From assembly GCF_900110455.1 (NCBI RefSeq), contig NZ_FOIS01000002.1, forward strand, positions 1 to 64,000: a stretch of DNA of 64,000 bases, read 5' to 3'. Below the pieces are notes generated by a model. The model made no database searches. It was given only the letters and a program-made list of their open reading frames with translations, and was not told where the DNA came from. Positions 27,440 to 36,836 of this stretch are shown here, piece by piece (within the stretch, counting starts at the first letter, position 1; every line of letters starts with the position of its first letter). Position numbers and translations under genes: made by a program. Origin of the DNA: Natrinema salifodinae (GTDB taxonomy: Archaea; Halobacteriota; Halobacteria; Halobacteriales; Natrialbaceae).

Positions 27440-28597
27440 TCAGGCCTGGTCGCGGACGAACGCCTCGATCCGGTTCATCGCTTCCCGGAGGTCCTCGAGC
27501 CCGGTCGCGTAGGAGATCCGCAGGTGGCCCTCGCCGCCCGCGCCGAAGACGTCGCCGGGGACGACGGCGACGCCCTGTTCGCGGAGCGCCTGCTGGGCGA
27601 ACTCCTCGGCGGTGAATCCGTCGGGTACCTCGGGGAAGCAGTAGAACGCGCCCTTGGCCTCGAAGACGTCCATGCCGATCTCTCGGAACCGCGAGAGGAC
27701 GAACCGGCGGCGCCGATCGTACTGGTCGACCATCTCCCGGACGTCGTTCTCGCAGGAATCTAAGGCCTCGAGCGCGGCGTACTGGGCTGTCGTCGGCGCC
27801 GAGAGCATCGTGTACTGATGGATCTTGTTCATCGCGCCGATGGCGTCGGCGGGGCCAAGCGCGTATCCCAGCCGGAGGCCGGTCATCGCGTGGGCCTTCG
27901 AGAACCCGTTGAAGACGATGGTGCGCTCGCGCATCCCCTCGAAGCTCGCGATCGAGGTATGCTCACCGTCGTAGGTGAGTTCGGCGTAGATCTCGTCCGA
28001 GAGAACCGTCAGGTCGTTCTCGCGGGCGAACTCGGCGATCGGTTCGAGGTCCGATTCGGTCATGATCGCCCCCGTCGGGTTGTTAGGGTAACAGAGGACG
28101 AGCAGGTCTGCGTCGGCCGCGCCGGCCGCCTCGAGGCCCTCGACGGTGAGCCGGAAGTCGTCTTCCTCGGTCGTCGGCACGGGCAGCACCTCGCCGCCGG
28201 CGAAGATCACGCCAGGCTCGTAAGAGATGTACGAGGGCTGGGCGATCGCGACCGTGTCGCCGGGATCGACGAACGCCCGGAAGGCCAGGTCGACGGCCTC
28301 GCTCGCGCCGGCGGTGACGAGGATCTCCTCGTCGGGATCGTAGCCGAGATCGAACCGGTCGGCGACGTAGTCGGCGATCGCCTCGCGGAGCTCGCGCGTG
28401 CCCCGGTTGGCGGTGTAGGAGGTCTTGCCCTGTTCGAGGGAGGTGATCGCGGCGTCGCGGGCCGCCCACGGCGTCGCGAAGTCCGGCTCCCCGACGCCCA
28501 GCGAGATGACTTCGTCGCGCTCCTCGGCGATCTCGAAGAACCGGCGGATGCCCGACGGCGGGACCGCCTTGACGCGATCTGACAGTTCGAAGGTCAT
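27440..28597 (-). CDS. PLP-dependent class I/II aminotransferase
   Basis: 385 residues, fold type I aminotransferase of the aspartate-aminotransferase group. Seen: GVGEPDFATP (34-43), YPNNPTGAIM (170-179), VLSDEIYAELTY and the PLP lysine Lys234 in FNGFSKAHAMTGLRLGYA, with the phosphate-binding Arg nearby. It converts an amino acid/2-oxo acid pair; substrate specificity cannot be told. It begins two bases after the stop of an Lrp-type regulator, so the two form an operon and the regulator probably senses its amino acid. Confidence 0.92.
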   Translation of the reverse strand: MTFELSDRVKAVPPSGIRRFFEIAEERDEVISLGVGEPDFATPWAARDAAITSLEQGKTSYTANRGTRELREAIADYVADRFDLGYDPDEEILVTAGASEAVDLAFRAFVDPGDTVAIAQPSYISYEPGVIFAGGEVLPVPTTEEDDFRLTVEGLEAAGAADADLLVLCYPNNPTGAIMTESDLEPIAEFARENDLTVLSDEIYAELTYDGEHTSIASFEGMRERTIVFNGFSKAHAMTGLRLGYALGPADAIGAMNKIHQYTMLSAPTTAQYAALEALDSCENDVREMVDQYDRRRRFVLSRFREIGMDVFEAKGAFYCFPEVPDGFTAEEFAQQALREQGVAVVPGDVFGAGGEGHLRISYATGLEDLREAMNRIEAFVRDQA

Positions 28598-28599
28598 GG

Positions 28600-29085
28600 T
28601 TACGGTGAGAACGAGAGCCGGTCGTCGTCCTCGCCGTCGCCGAGCTCGATCCCGTTCTCCTTGTAGGAGGTCATCACGTAGTGGGTGACCGTCTGGGTAA
28701 TCTCGGGGACGGGCGCGACCTTCTCGCTGATGAATTGGGAGACCTCGCGGATGGAATCGCCCTCGACCTCCATGTCGAAGTCGTAGTCGCCGCTGACCAG
28801 GCGCAGCGCTTTGACCTGCGGGAACCGTGCGAGGCGCTCTGCGATGTCGGCGTAGCCCGTCTCGCGGTCGAGGCGGACGTTCAACTCGACCTCGGCGCGG
28901 ACGCGTTCGTCCTCGAGCTTGTCCCAGTCGACGACCGCCTGGTAGCCGCGGACGACGCCCGCCGCCTCGAGTTCCTCGATTGCCGCCTCGACCTCGTCTT
29001 CCTCGAGGTCAGTCATTCGCGCGATGTCGGCCGCGGAGTACCGCGCGTTCTCACGAAGCAACTCGAGCACCTCGCGTTCGCTCAT
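28600..29085 (-). CDS. Lrp/AsnC-family transcriptional regulator
   Basis: 161 residues. An N-terminal HTH (MSEREVLELLRENARYSAADIARMTDLEEDEVEAAIEELE would be its span) is followed by the RAM-like ligand-binding domain (RAEVELNVRLDRETGYADIA, ALRLVSGDYDFDMEVEGDS). Proteins of this type bind amino acids and control their metabolism. The ATG at 29083-29085 is the family start; the frame extends upstream without protein character. Co-transcribed with the downstream aminotransferase. Confidence 0.9.
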   Translation of the reverse strand: MSEREVLELLRENARYSAADIARMTDLEEDEVEAAIEELEAAGVVRGYQAVVDWDKLEDERVRAEVELNVRLDRETGYADIAERLARFPQVKALRLVSGDYDFDMEVEGDSIREVSQFISEKVAPVPEITQTVTHYVMTSYKENGIELGDGEDDDRLSFSP

Positions 29086-29194
29086 ACGGCTTGGATGCGC
29101 GAGCGTGTGTAAAGTTCTAACGTTGTTCGTCCGCCGATCGCAGGGACGGCGACGCCGGGTGCGAGCCGACGATCCGCGGAGCATCGATGGCCGG

Positions 29195-29821
29195 TTACCG
29201 GTAGTTCTTGAACAACAGCGCCCGCACGTCGTCTTTCGTCTGGACCTGCTCGACCGAGCCGTCGGGGAGTTCGACCGCGTACCGGTAGTCCGCCGAGTCC
29301 GACTCCTCCCACTTGTCGTCGTGGGTCTCGAGCAGGCTCATCATCTCGTCTAGCATGTCGTCGTCGTCGGCCGACCCGTCGCCGTCTCCGCCATCGTCGG
29401 CGCCGTCTTCCCCGTCCTCGGTTTCGTCGTCGGCCGTCGTATCCGTCTCATCCGTCTCGTCCTCGTCGTCCCCGTCGTCGGCGGCCGTTCCGTCCGGTTC
29501 GTGATCGACGTCGGCGTCCCCCTCGTCGATGACCTCGTCGGCCGTCGTGGCCTGGTCTTCGACGTAGGAGAGCGCTTCGAGGTCGTGGGGATCGTCCTCG
29601 CCGTCGATCGCGGCCCCCACCGAGGCGGCGACGTCGTCGGTCGCCGAGGAGTCGAACTCGTCGGGGTCGAGTTCGATATCGCCGTCGGCATTGTCGATGA
29701 GATACTGGACGGCGTCTCGTTCGCGGACGAAACCGTACTTGCCGACGACCGATTCGGAGATCTCCTCGCGGAGGTGTTGGATGAAGGCGTACTGTTCGTC
29801 GGTAACCTTGAGCGTCTGCAT
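29195..29821 (-). CDS. Uncharacterised acidic haloarchaeal protein
   Basis: 208 residues in three parts: a helical N-terminal module (MQTLKVTDEQYAFIQHLREE to about 50), an extremely Asp/Glu/Thr-rich low-complexity linker (about 95-155), and a C-terminal module with DKWEESDSADYRYAVELPDG and VQTKDDVRALLFKNYR. No signal peptide or membrane helix. Not recognised as a known family; the end modules may bind partners through the flexible linker. Start chosen at the first ATG of the frame. Confidence 0.7.
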   Translation of the reverse strand: MQTLKVTDEQYAFIQHLREEISESVVGKYGFVRERDAVQYLIDNADGDIELDPDEFDSSATDDVAASVGAAIDGEDDPHDLEALSYVEDQATTADEVIDEGDADVDHEPDGTAADDGDDEDETDETDTTADDETEDGEDGADDGGDGDGSADDDDMLDEMMSLLETHDDKWEESDSADYRYAVELPDGSVEQVQTKDDVRALLFKNYR

Positions 29822-29994
29822 ACCCCGTCGATGCGGCTACGAGTACAAATAGGTAGGTCGTCATCCGTCGCTCTCGCGGGCCGAGTCGCACTCGGACGCG
29901 CTCGCCTGGCCGCTGTCGTCCACTGCGTCCCGGCTACCATTTTCGGTCCGGTACGAGCGGGATCATTAAGAACAAACGAAACGAACGGTCTCGT

Positions 29995-30570
29995 ATGGTC
30001 CTACAAGAGTCCGACTCCGAACTCGCGGCGGGCGACACCGCGCCCGACTTCGAACTGCCCGGCGTCGACGGGGAGACGTACGCGCTCGACTCGTTCGCCG
30101 ACGCCGAGGCGCTGTTGCTCGTGTTCACGTGCAACCACTGTCCGTACGCCCAGGCGAAGTTCGACCTGCTGAACGACCTGTCCGACGAGTACGACGACGT
30201 CGCGGTCGTCGGGATCAACTCGAACGACGCCGAGGAGTACCCCGAGGATTCCGTCGAGAAGATGCGAGAATTCGTCGACGACGGGAGAGTCTCTTACGAC
30301 GCGTACCTCCGGGACGAGAGTCAGGACGTCGCCCGGGAGTACGGTGCGGTCTGCACGCCGGACCCGTTCCTCTTCGAACGGAACGACGGAGACGAGGACG
30401 GCGCGTTCCGCCTGGTCTACCACGGCCGACTCGACGACGCCCTGAACCCCGACGACGAGCCGACTCGGTACCAGATCCGCGAAGCGATCGAGGCCGTCCT
30501 GGCGGGCGAGGAGGTCGACCTCGAGTGGCAGCCGTCACAGGGCTGTTCGATCAAGTGGAAGGACGACTGA
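29995..30570 (+). CDS. Thioredoxin-like/peroxiredoxin-like protein
   Basis: 191 residues. GDTAPDFELPGVDGETYALDSF is the AhpC/TSA-type N-terminus and LVFTCNHCPYAQAKFDLLN holds a CxxC redox pair in the thioredoxin position; GAVCTPDPFLFERN follows, with a cis-Pro-like region. The end QGCSIKWK carries another Cys. Proteins of this group are usually annotated as thioredoxin-family; the partner is unknown. Cytoplasmic, no signal. The start MVLQESDSELAAGD fits the family. Confidence 0.87.
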   Translation: MVLQESDSELAAGDTAPDFELPGVDGETYALDSFADAEALLLVFTCNHCPYAQAKFDLLNDLSDEYDDVAVVGINSNDAEEYPEDSVEKMREFVDDGRVSYDAYLRDESQDVAREYGAVCTPDPFLFERNDGDEDGAFRLVYHGRLDDALNPDDEPTRYQIREAIEAVLAGEEVDLEWQPSQGCSIKWKDD

Positions 30571-30700
30571 GCTGCTGAAGCGGCCGCAATCACTGATTCT
30601 CGGGCGACCTCGTACCGCGCAGTTGTGGACGGGTACTGAGCGGATACCGGCGTCGGTCGGCCCCAGACTTTAGTCGCGGGCGGGTGTGGGAGTCGCCGGT

Positions 30701-31495
30701 ATGCCTGCGAACCACGACCCGCGCGGCAACGCGCTCCGGGAGTCGCTCGAGAACGACGAAGTCGCGCTCGGCGTTCTCGACAGCACCTACAATCCGACCG
30801 TCGTCGAACTCTACGCGGCGCTCGGCGTGGACTTCGTCTGGATCGATCTCGAGCACGGCGGGCCGAGCCCGCGGGACGCGGAGCGACTAGAGGAACTGCT
30901 GCGCGCCGTCGACGGCACCGAGACCGAGTTGCTGGTCCGCGTTCCCGACACCGATCCGTCGCTCGTTCGGAAGGTCCTCGACGCCGGCGTCCGAAACGTC
31001 TTTCTCCCGCGAGTCGGCAGCGCCGCGGAACTCGAGCGGGCGGTCCGGGCCGGTCGGTTCGAGTACGACGGCGAACCCGGTCAGCGCGGCCTGGCGAACC
31101 CGCGCGCGAGCCGGTGGGGACTCACCGACGACTACGAGACGACCGAAGACGAGTCGATCGTCGTCGGCGTGACCGTCGAAACCCGTGAGGCGCTCGACGA
31201 TCTGGACGAGATCCTCGACGTGCCGGAACTGGGCTTCGTCTTCATCGGTCCGCTGGACCTCTCGGTGTCTCTGGGCCATCCGGGTGAACTCGACCATCCC
31301 GATGTCGAGGAGGCCGTCGAGACGATCCGCTCGGCGGCCGTCGACGCGGGTGTCCCCGTGGGCGGGCTCGGCTTCGGCATGGACGACGTCAACGAGAAGG
31401 CCCAACACGGCTATCAGCTCCTGAATATCGGGACCACGACCGGTGCGCTACAGTCCGCGGTCTCCGACTGGCTGGCGAAGTACGAGGGCGAGTAA
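30701..31495 (+). CDS. HpcH/HpaI-family aldolase/citrate lyase-type protein
   Basis: 264 residues, TIM-barrel class II pyruvate aldolase family. Seen: VDFVWIDLEHGGPSP (metal-binding Glu and base), LVRVPDTDPSLVRKVLDAGV, NVFLPRVGSAAELERAVRAG and VFIGPLDLSVSLGHPG. Such enzymes cleave 4-hydroxy-2-oxo acids to pyruvate plus an aldehyde. The ATG at 30701 (MPANHDPRGN) is preferred to a GTG five codons earlier. No pathway neighbours are present, so the sugar or aromatic acid substrate is unknown. Confidence 0.88.
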   Translation: MPANHDPRGNALRESLENDEVALGVLDSTYNPTVVELYAALGVDFVWIDLEHGGPSPRDAERLEELLRAVDGTETELLVRVPDTDPSLVRKVLDAGVRNVFLPRVGSAAELERAVRAGRFEYDGEPGQRGLANPRASRWGLTDDYETTEDESIVVGVTVETREALDDLDEILDVPELGFVFIGPLDLSVSLGHPGELDHPDVEEAVETIRSAAVDAGVPVGGLGFGMDDVNEKAQHGYQLLNIGTTTGALQSAVSDWLAKYEGE

Positions 31496-31638
31496 CCCGT
31501 CCGGACGCCGACCGGGATTCGAGATCGGACTCGGATACGCCACGATGAGGTTCCGAAAAGCGACGCCAGGCGCCGGGTCAGTTGAACATGCCGGGTCGGT
31601 GCTCAACTATGCGGGCTCGGTATATCACCGACGCCGCA

Positions 31639-32799
31639 ATGGTTCGTCTCCCTTCGATCGTCCTGTCGCTCCAGTCCCCGCTGCGCCCGGATCCGATCCT
31701 GCGCCTTCAGGAGCTGTACTTCTCCTCGTTCGAGACGCAAGTGTTCGCGACGCTGTTCTTGATCGCCCTCCTCCCGCTCGGCGCCGAGGTCGCCTCGCAC
31801 GTTCGGACGAGGGTGCGCCGTCGGTACGGGCGACAGCTCGCCGAGGCGAGCTCCGTCCTCGTGCTCGCGGCCGTCGTCGTCGCGGACGTCTACGCGTTCA
31901 GCGTCGTCTGGCACGTGACGTACATGCTCCGGTACACGCTCGACGTGATGCTGATCGACCGGTGGCTGGCCGCCCGTCAGCTCGTCAGCGCCGCGGTGGC
32001 TGTCACCGCCTACCTCGCGATCCGGTTCGTCAACCGGTCGATCGACAAGCTCGCTCAGACGGACGCGATCACGAAACACCAGAGCGAGGTCGCGTACCAC
32101 GTCACCGACATCTGTATCGTCGGCTTCGCCGGGACGATCCTACTCTCGCTCTGGGGAATCGACCTCACCAACATCTTCATCGGCGCCGGCGCGATCACGG
32201 CGGTCGTCGCGCTGACGGCCCGCGAGACGCTGGCGGCCATGCTCGCCGGCTTCATCCTGCTGTTCTCCCGGCCGTTCTACGTTGGCGACTGGATCGCGAT
32301 CGATGAGACCACCGGCATCGTCACCGACGTCACGATCTTCACCACCAAGATTCAGACGTTCGGCGACCGACACGTCCTCGTCCCGAACGATCAGGTGACC
32401 AGCAGCCCGCTGATCAACTACTCGCGGAACGACCAGCTCCGCGTCGACGTCGAAGTCGGCGTCGGCTACGACACGGACCTCGAACACGCCCGCGCCGTCG
32501 TCGCGGACGCCGTCGCTGATCTCGAAGAGATCAAGAACGCGCCCAACCCGCAGGTCGTCGCGACCCGGTTCGACGACTCGGCGATCACGCTCGAGTGTCG
32601 CGTCTGGATCGGCGACCCAACGATGCGTCGCAAGCTGGACGCGCAGACGGCCGTGATCGAAGCCATCGTGGACGCGTTCGATCGCGAGGGGATCGAGATT
32701 CCCTACCCGCAGCGCGTCCACGCCGCCCGCGACGATCCGGGATTTCGGGTTCGATCCGCAACCCCGGAGGAGACGGAGCTCGGAACGGCTACTGATTGA
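31639..32799 (+). CDS. MscS-type mechanosensitive channel
   Basis: 386 residues from the ATG at 31639; earlier in-frame ATGs lie upstream of a TATA-like element at about 31618. Three to four N-terminal transmembrane helices precede the pore-lining helix (FIGAGAITAVVALTARETLAAML) and the beta-rich cytoplasmic vestibule (FYVGDWIAIDETTGIVTDVTIF, TFGDRHVLVPNDQVTSSPLINYSR). Opens on hypo-osmotic shock to release solutes, which is relevant for a salt-in organism. A single gene. Confidence 0.9.
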   Translation: MVRLPSIVLSLQSPLRPDPILRLQELYFSSFETQVFATLFLIALLPLGAEVASHVRTRVRRRYGRQLAEASSVLVLAAVVVADVYAFSVVWHVTYMLRYTLDVMLIDRWLAARQLVSAAVAVTAYLAIRFVNRSIDKLAQTDAITKHQSEVAYHVTDICIVGFAGTILLSLWGIDLTNIFIGAGAITAVVALTARETLAAMLAGFILLFSRPFYVGDWIAIDETTGIVTDVTIFTTKIQTFGDRHVLVPNDQVTSSPLINYSRNDQLRVDVEVGVGYDTDLEHARAVVADAVADLEEIKNAPNPQVVATRFDDSAITLECRVWIGDPTMRRKLDAQTAVIEAIVDAFDREGIEIPYPQRVHAARDDPGFRVRSATPEETELGTATD

Positions 32800-32815
32800 G
32801 AGCGGAAGAGAACAG

Positions 32816-32824
32816 AGAAAAACG
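32816..32824 (-). terminator. T-run after the old yellow enzyme gene
   Basis: Read on the minus strand this is TTTTTCTC, about 90 nt after the stop at 32914. Archaeal termination often uses such T-tracts. Weak evidence. Confidence 0.3.
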
Positions 32825-32913
32825 AGCGCACCCGCGACGGCGGCCGAGACGACTATCCGTCCGACCGCCGTCGGCCGTTCGACGGTGTCTCTCCGACCGC
32901 GGTGTCCGACCGC

Positions 32914-34038
32914 TTACCGCCGGACCGCGCGCCGGTACTGCACCGGCCACTGCTTCGCCGCTTCCGCCGGATCGCGTTCGAGTTCGTCGGCGGCGTGAAG
33001 CCCGAAGTACGGATCGCGCAGGAACTCCCGCCCGACCAGCACCAGGTCGGTCCGGCCGTTGCGGACCAACGCGTCGGCCTGTTCGGGCTCGGTGACGCCC
33101 CCGACGGCTCCGACGGCGACGTCGGCGCCCTCACGGACCCGCTCGGCCAGGGGCACCTGGAAGTTCGGCCCGCCCGGAATCGCCTCGTCGGGGTGGAGCC
33201 CGCCGGAGCTGACGTCGACCAGGTCGACCCCCAGCTCGGCGAGGTCGTCGGCCAGGCGGACCGACTGCTCGATATCCCACGATTCGGGCTCGCGGTCGTC
33301 GAGCCAGTCGGTGCCGGAGATGCGGACGAAGACCGGCTTGTCCTCGGGCCAAACGTCGCGGACTGCTCGAACGACTTCGCGGACCAGGCGCGTGCGGTTC
33401 TCGAAGCTGCCCCCGTAGTCGTCCTCGCGGCGATTCGTGACCGGCGAGAGGAACTCGTGGAGCAGGTAGCCGTGGGCCGCGTGGATCTCGGCGATCTCGA
33501 AGCCGGCGTCGAGCGAGCGTTCGGCGGCGGCGCGGTAGGCGTCGATCACGCCCTGGATGTCGTCCTGATCGGCCTTCCGCATCGCGGGGCGGTCGCCCTC
33601 GAACGGCGGGTAGGCGTCGGGCGACGGCGAGAGGACTTCCCAGCCCGTCGCACCGTCGGGATCGGTCTCGTCGGGCCCGATCGGAACGTTCCCGTCCCAC
33701 GGGCGGGTCTTGCTGGCCTTGTGGCCCGCGTGGGCGAGCTGGATCGCCGGGACGCCACCCTGATCGCGGACGAACTCGGTGATCGGCTCGAGCGCGGCCG
33801 CGTGCTCGTCGCTCCAGATCCCAAGGTCGTGGGGGGTAATTCGGCCGGCTGGCTCGACGGCGGTCGCCTCGGTCATGACGATGCCGGCGCCGCCGACGGC
33901 CCGGCTGCCGAGGTGGACGCGGTGCCACTCGGTCGGCAGGCCGTCGTCCTCGCAGGTGTACTGGCACATCGGCGAGACGGCGATTCGGTTCGGCGCCTCC
34001 ACGTCGCGCAACGACAACGGAGCGAGCGCGTCTGTCAT
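32914..34038 (-). CDS. Old yellow enzyme family NADH:flavin oxidoreductase (YqjM-like)
   Basis: 374-residue TIM-barrel flavoprotein. SPMCQYTCEDDGLPTEWH at the N-terminus holds Cys25, the FMN-modulating cysteine of class III (YqjM-type) enzymes. QLAHAGHKAS and EIHAAHGYLLHEFLSP carry the substrate-binding His residues and proton-donor loop, and NRREDDYGGSFENRTRLV binds FMN. Reduces activated C=C bonds using NAD(P)H. Physiological substrate unknown. Divergent from the btpA-like gene. Confidence 0.93.
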   Translation of the reverse strand: MTDALAPLSLRDVEAPNRIAVSPMCQYTCEDDGLPTEWHRVHLGSRAVGGAGIVMTEATAVEPAGRITPHDLGIWSDEHAAALEPITEFVRDQGGVPAIQLAHAGHKASKTRPWDGNVPIGPDETDPDGATGWEVLSPSPDAYPPFEGDRPAMRKADQDDIQGVIDAYRAAAERSLDAGFEIAEIHAAHGYLLHEFLSPVTNRREDDYGGSFENRTRLVREVVRAVRDVWPEDKPVFVRISGTDWLDDREPESWDIEQSVRLADDLAELGVDLVDVSSGGLHPDEAIPGGPNFQVPLAERVREGADVAVGAVGGVTEPEQADALVRNGRTDLVLVGREFLRDPYFGLHAADELERDPAEAAKQWPVQYRRAVRR

Positions 34039-34176
34039 CGCCCGCCCGTAGCCGTGGCGGAAGGAAAACGCCCGTGGACGGGGAGGGCATTGCCGCCTAG
34101 TACGCCGCTGTATAGCAGGTCACGCCCGTGATCCGGTCCCACGACCACTTATTTCAGTCCCGAACCGAGTACCGGT

Positions 34177-35028
34177 ATGACCGCGACCCCGTCCGTTCCG
34201 GACCTGTTCGACGCCGACCGCCCCGTCCTCGGCATGGTGCACCTCCCGCCGCTGCCCGGCGCACCCGACTTCGGCGACGGAGAAGCGGACGACCGCCAGG
34301 CCGTTCGCACTCGCGCGCTCGAGGACGCGCGCCGACTCGAAGCCGGCGGCGTCGACGGCATCGTCGTCGAGAACTTCGGCGACGCGCCGTTCTACCCCGA
34401 GGACGTGCCGAAACACGTCGTCGCGGAACTGACCGCCGTCGCGACGAGCCTGACCGACGCCGTCGACGTGCCGGTCGGGGTCAACGTGCTCCGCAACGAC
34501 GCCGAAGCGGCGCTGTCGATCGCCGCGGCCGCCGACGCCGATTTCGTCCGCGTCAACGTCCACGTCGGTACCGCCGCCACCGATCAGGGCGTCATCGAAG
34601 GCCGGGCTCACGAGACGCTCCGCCTCCGGGATCGGCTCGACGCCGCCGTCGCGATCCTCGCGGACGTCCACGTCAAGCACGCCAGGCCGATCGGCGAGCG
34701 GGACATCGAACGCGCCGCCCTCGAGACGGTCGAGCGGGGCAAGGCGGACGGCGTGATCGTCTCCGGGTCGGGAACCGGTGCCGAAACGCGGGTGGCGGAT
34801 ATCGAACGTGTCGCCGACGTGCTGGCCGACCCCGACGGCGAGCGCGCGTCGGTGTTCGTCGGTAGCGGCGTGACGACCGAGACGGTCGGCGACTGCTTCG
34901 CCGCGGGCGCGGACGGCGTCATCGTCGGCACCGCGCTCAAGCGCGGCGGCGAGACGACCGCTCCCGTCTCCGAGGAGCGCGTCGCGGACCTCGTGGACGC
35001 GGCGCGGGCGGCGGACGCGAGCGATTGA
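34177..35028 (+). CDS. BtpA/SgcQ-family TIM-barrel protein
   Basis: 283 residues with VLGMVHLPPLPGAPDF at the start and VDGIVVENFGDAPFY following, the hallmark of the BtpA/SgcQ family; the later VIVSGSGTGAETRVADIERV and VFVGSGVTTETV form the phosphate-binding end of the barrel. BtpA was named for photosystem I accumulation in cyanobacteria; SgcQ is a presumed sugar-metabolism protein. In archaea the reaction is unknown. Convergent with the TctA-like transporter gene 12 bases away. Confidence 0.88.
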   Translation: MTATPSVPDLFDADRPVLGMVHLPPLPGAPDFGDGEADDRQAVRTRALEDARRLEAGGVDGIVVENFGDAPFYPEDVPKHVVAELTAVATSLTDAVDVPVGVNVLRNDAEAALSIAAAADADFVRVNVHVGTAATDQGVIEGRAHETLRLRDRLDAAVAILADVHVKHARPIGERDIERAALETVERGKADGVIVSGSGTGAETRVADIERVADVLADPDGERASVFVGSGVTTETVGDCFAAGADGVIVGTALKRGGETTAPVSEERVADLVDAARAADASD

Positions 35029-35039
35029 CAGTCAGTCGG

Positions 35040-36311
35040 TCAGAGCCCGAGCATCAGGGGGCCGATCAGGACCCCCATCAGATGGACGCGGCGGGCTCGC
35101 AGCCGGACTGGAACCATCCCGACCGCGGCCGCCGCGACGAAGATCGCGATCCCGATCGGGCCGGTGAACAGATACGAGAGCACGAGTAACAGGACCAGAA
35201 CCGCGACCGATACCTTCCAGTACGCGAGCCGACCGATCAGGTCCAGATAGGCGTCCCCGACGGCGATGACGAGCGCGAAGCCGACCAGGCCGGCGAGGAC
35301 GACGGCCGCGAGCAGAACCGGGAGTGCAAGCGGCGCGCTCGTGCGCTCGAAGGCCACCAGCACGCCGGTCCGCGGCTGGCCGATGGCAGCCAGCGCGAAG
35401 AGTGCGAAAATGGTGTTCGCGGTGTCGACGCCGCTGGTCGCGACGATATAGCCCCGGTCGCTGGCGCCCTCCGGCACGACGATCAGCACCGCGACGGCGG
35501 CGATGGCCGCCGTGATGCCGGGGACGTACCCGACGATGGCACCCGCGAGCGCGCCGGCGACCGCCGTGGCGCCGACGACGCGCCGCGAGACGTTGATCGT
35601 CCCGTTGGCCTGGCGGGGGAGTCCGCCCCCGCGGATCGCGTCGAGCAACACCGGCGCGCCGAACAGCCCCGCGAAGAGGGGTGCGAGGGTGCCGCCAGCC
35701 GCGAGCGGCGCATCCGGCGAGAGGTCCAACGTGAGCGCGCCGAGGCCGGCGGCGAGCGCGAACGAGAGCAGGCCGCCGACCCGACCGCGTCGGGAGCGTT
35801 CCGTTGCGATCATCGTCACTGCGACCGCCGCGAGGACGAGCGACAGGTGCGCCCGGAGCGTCGGGTAGACGGTCGTGACGGCCCGGGTCACCGGCACGGC
35901 GAGGGGCACCGCGGCGAGCACGGCGAGGAGGCTGCCAACCGCGGAGAGCCGGATCGCCTCGTAGCCGCGGCCGGCGAGCACCAGGCGGTGGCCCGGAAGT
36001 GCGGTGACGGCCATCTCGGCGTCGGGGACGCCCAGCGCCATCGCGGGGACAGCGTTGCAGAAGGTGTGGACGACGCCGGCGGCGAGCATCGCGCAGCCGA
36101 CGAACAGCGGCGGCCCGGGAACCGACGGTGCGAGCCCTGCTAGCAGGAGCGCGAAGTTGTTGGCGTGTAGCCCCGGCACGAGCCCGCTGCAGGTCCCCAG
36201 CAGCGCGCCGGCGAGCACCCAGGCGAGGAGCCGCAGGGACAGCGCCGGGTCAGCGACGAGTTCGACTGCCTCGACTGGAGCGGCGGCCATCGGCTCGCCT
36301 GGCCGCGGCAT
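35040..36311 (-). CDS. TctA-like (tripartite tricarboxylate transporter permease family) membrane protein
   Basis: 423 residues, about ten to twelve hydrophobic helices. The motif GTCSGLVPGLHANNFALLLAGL near the N-terminus and its counterpart IVGYVPGITAAIAAVAVLIV in the second half reflect the internal duplication of TctA-type permeases. No periplasmic solute-binding protein or TctB subunit is encoded nearby, so it may work alone, as in the archaeal single-component branch. Start: ATG 36311, or ATG 36290 (MAAAPVEAVELVAD). Confidence 0.8.
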   Translation of the reverse strand: MPRPGEPMAAAPVEAVELVADPALSLRLLAWVLAGALLGTCSGLVPGLHANNFALLLAGLAPSVPGPPLFVGCAMLAAGVVHTFCNAVPAMALGVPDAEMAVTALPGHRLVLAGRGYEAIRLSAVGSLLAVLAAVPLAVPVTRAVTTVYPTLRAHLSLVLAAVAVTMIATERSRRGRVGGLLSFALAAGLGALTLDLSPDAPLAAGGTLAPLFAGLFGAPVLLDAIRGGGLPRQANGTINVSRRVVGATAVAGALAGAIVGYVPGITAAIAAVAVLIVVPEGASDRGYIVATSGVDTANTIFALFALAAIGQPRTGVLVAFERTSAPLALPVLLAAVVLAGLVGFALVIAVGDAYLDLIGRLAYWKVSVAVLVLLLVLSYLFTGPIGIAIFVAAAAVGMVPVRLRARRVHLMGVLIGPLMLGL

Positions 36312-36408
36312 GGGTTATAGACTCTCGGCTCGGTGTTGCAGCGGTCGAACGGAGACTGGACACGACCTGTGAAGGCGGTAGTGTCGCCACTCATCGGGAA
36401 GCGTTGAG

Positions 36409-36416
36409 AAAAATTC
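36409..36416 (-). terminator. T-run terminator of the L1-L10-L12 operon
   Basis: On the minus strand AATTTTTCTC occurs about 50 nt after the rpl12 stop. A T-tract downstream of a strong ribosomal operon is the expected archaeal terminator. Confidence 0.45.
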
Positions 36417-36462
36417 GGGATTCGAAACTCGTCGGAACCGAACCGACGTGAGTGGACGGGAC

Positions 36463-36810
36463 TTATCCGAAGAGCTCGCCGAGGCCCTCGCCGCTGGCCT
36501 CTTCGTCTTCGTCGTCGTCCTCGTCTTCGTCCGTCGTGTCCGGCACGTCGCTGGTCTCTTCGGCCTCTTCCTCTTCGGCTGCGGCTTCGCCGCCAGCAGC
36601 AGCGCCACCCGCGGCGGCTCCGCCGGCGGGGACGGCAGCGGCCTCGGAGACAGCCTCGTCGATGTCAACGTCCTCGAGCGCGGCGACGAGCGCCTTCACG
36701 CGGGACTCTTCGACGTCGACGCCGGCGGCGTCGAGCACGTCGGTGAGGTTGTCTTCGTTGATCTCTTCGCCCGATTCGTTCAGGATGAGTGCAGCGTAAA
36801 CGTATTCCAT
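36463..36810 (-). CDS. rpl12: Ribosomal protein L12 (P1), archaeal stalk
   Basis: 115 residues. [20 protein letters not shown] is the canonical archaeal L12/P1 N-terminal dimerisation region; an Ala/Gly hinge (about 60-75), an acidic linker and the C-terminal GEGLGELFG follow. The tail recruits translation factors. It is the last gene of L1-L10-L12; a GGAGGAC Shine-Dalgarno lies 6-12 bases before the ATG, in the 26-base gap after L10. Confidence 0.96.
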   Translation of the reverse strand: MEYVYAALILNESGEEINEDNLTDVLDAAGVDVEESRVKALVAALEDVDIDEAVSEAAAVPAGGAAAGGAAAGGEAAAEEEEAEETSDVPDTTDEDEDDDEDEEASGEGLGELFG

Positions 36811-36836
36811 TGTAATGTCCTCCGTTGATCAGTTGG

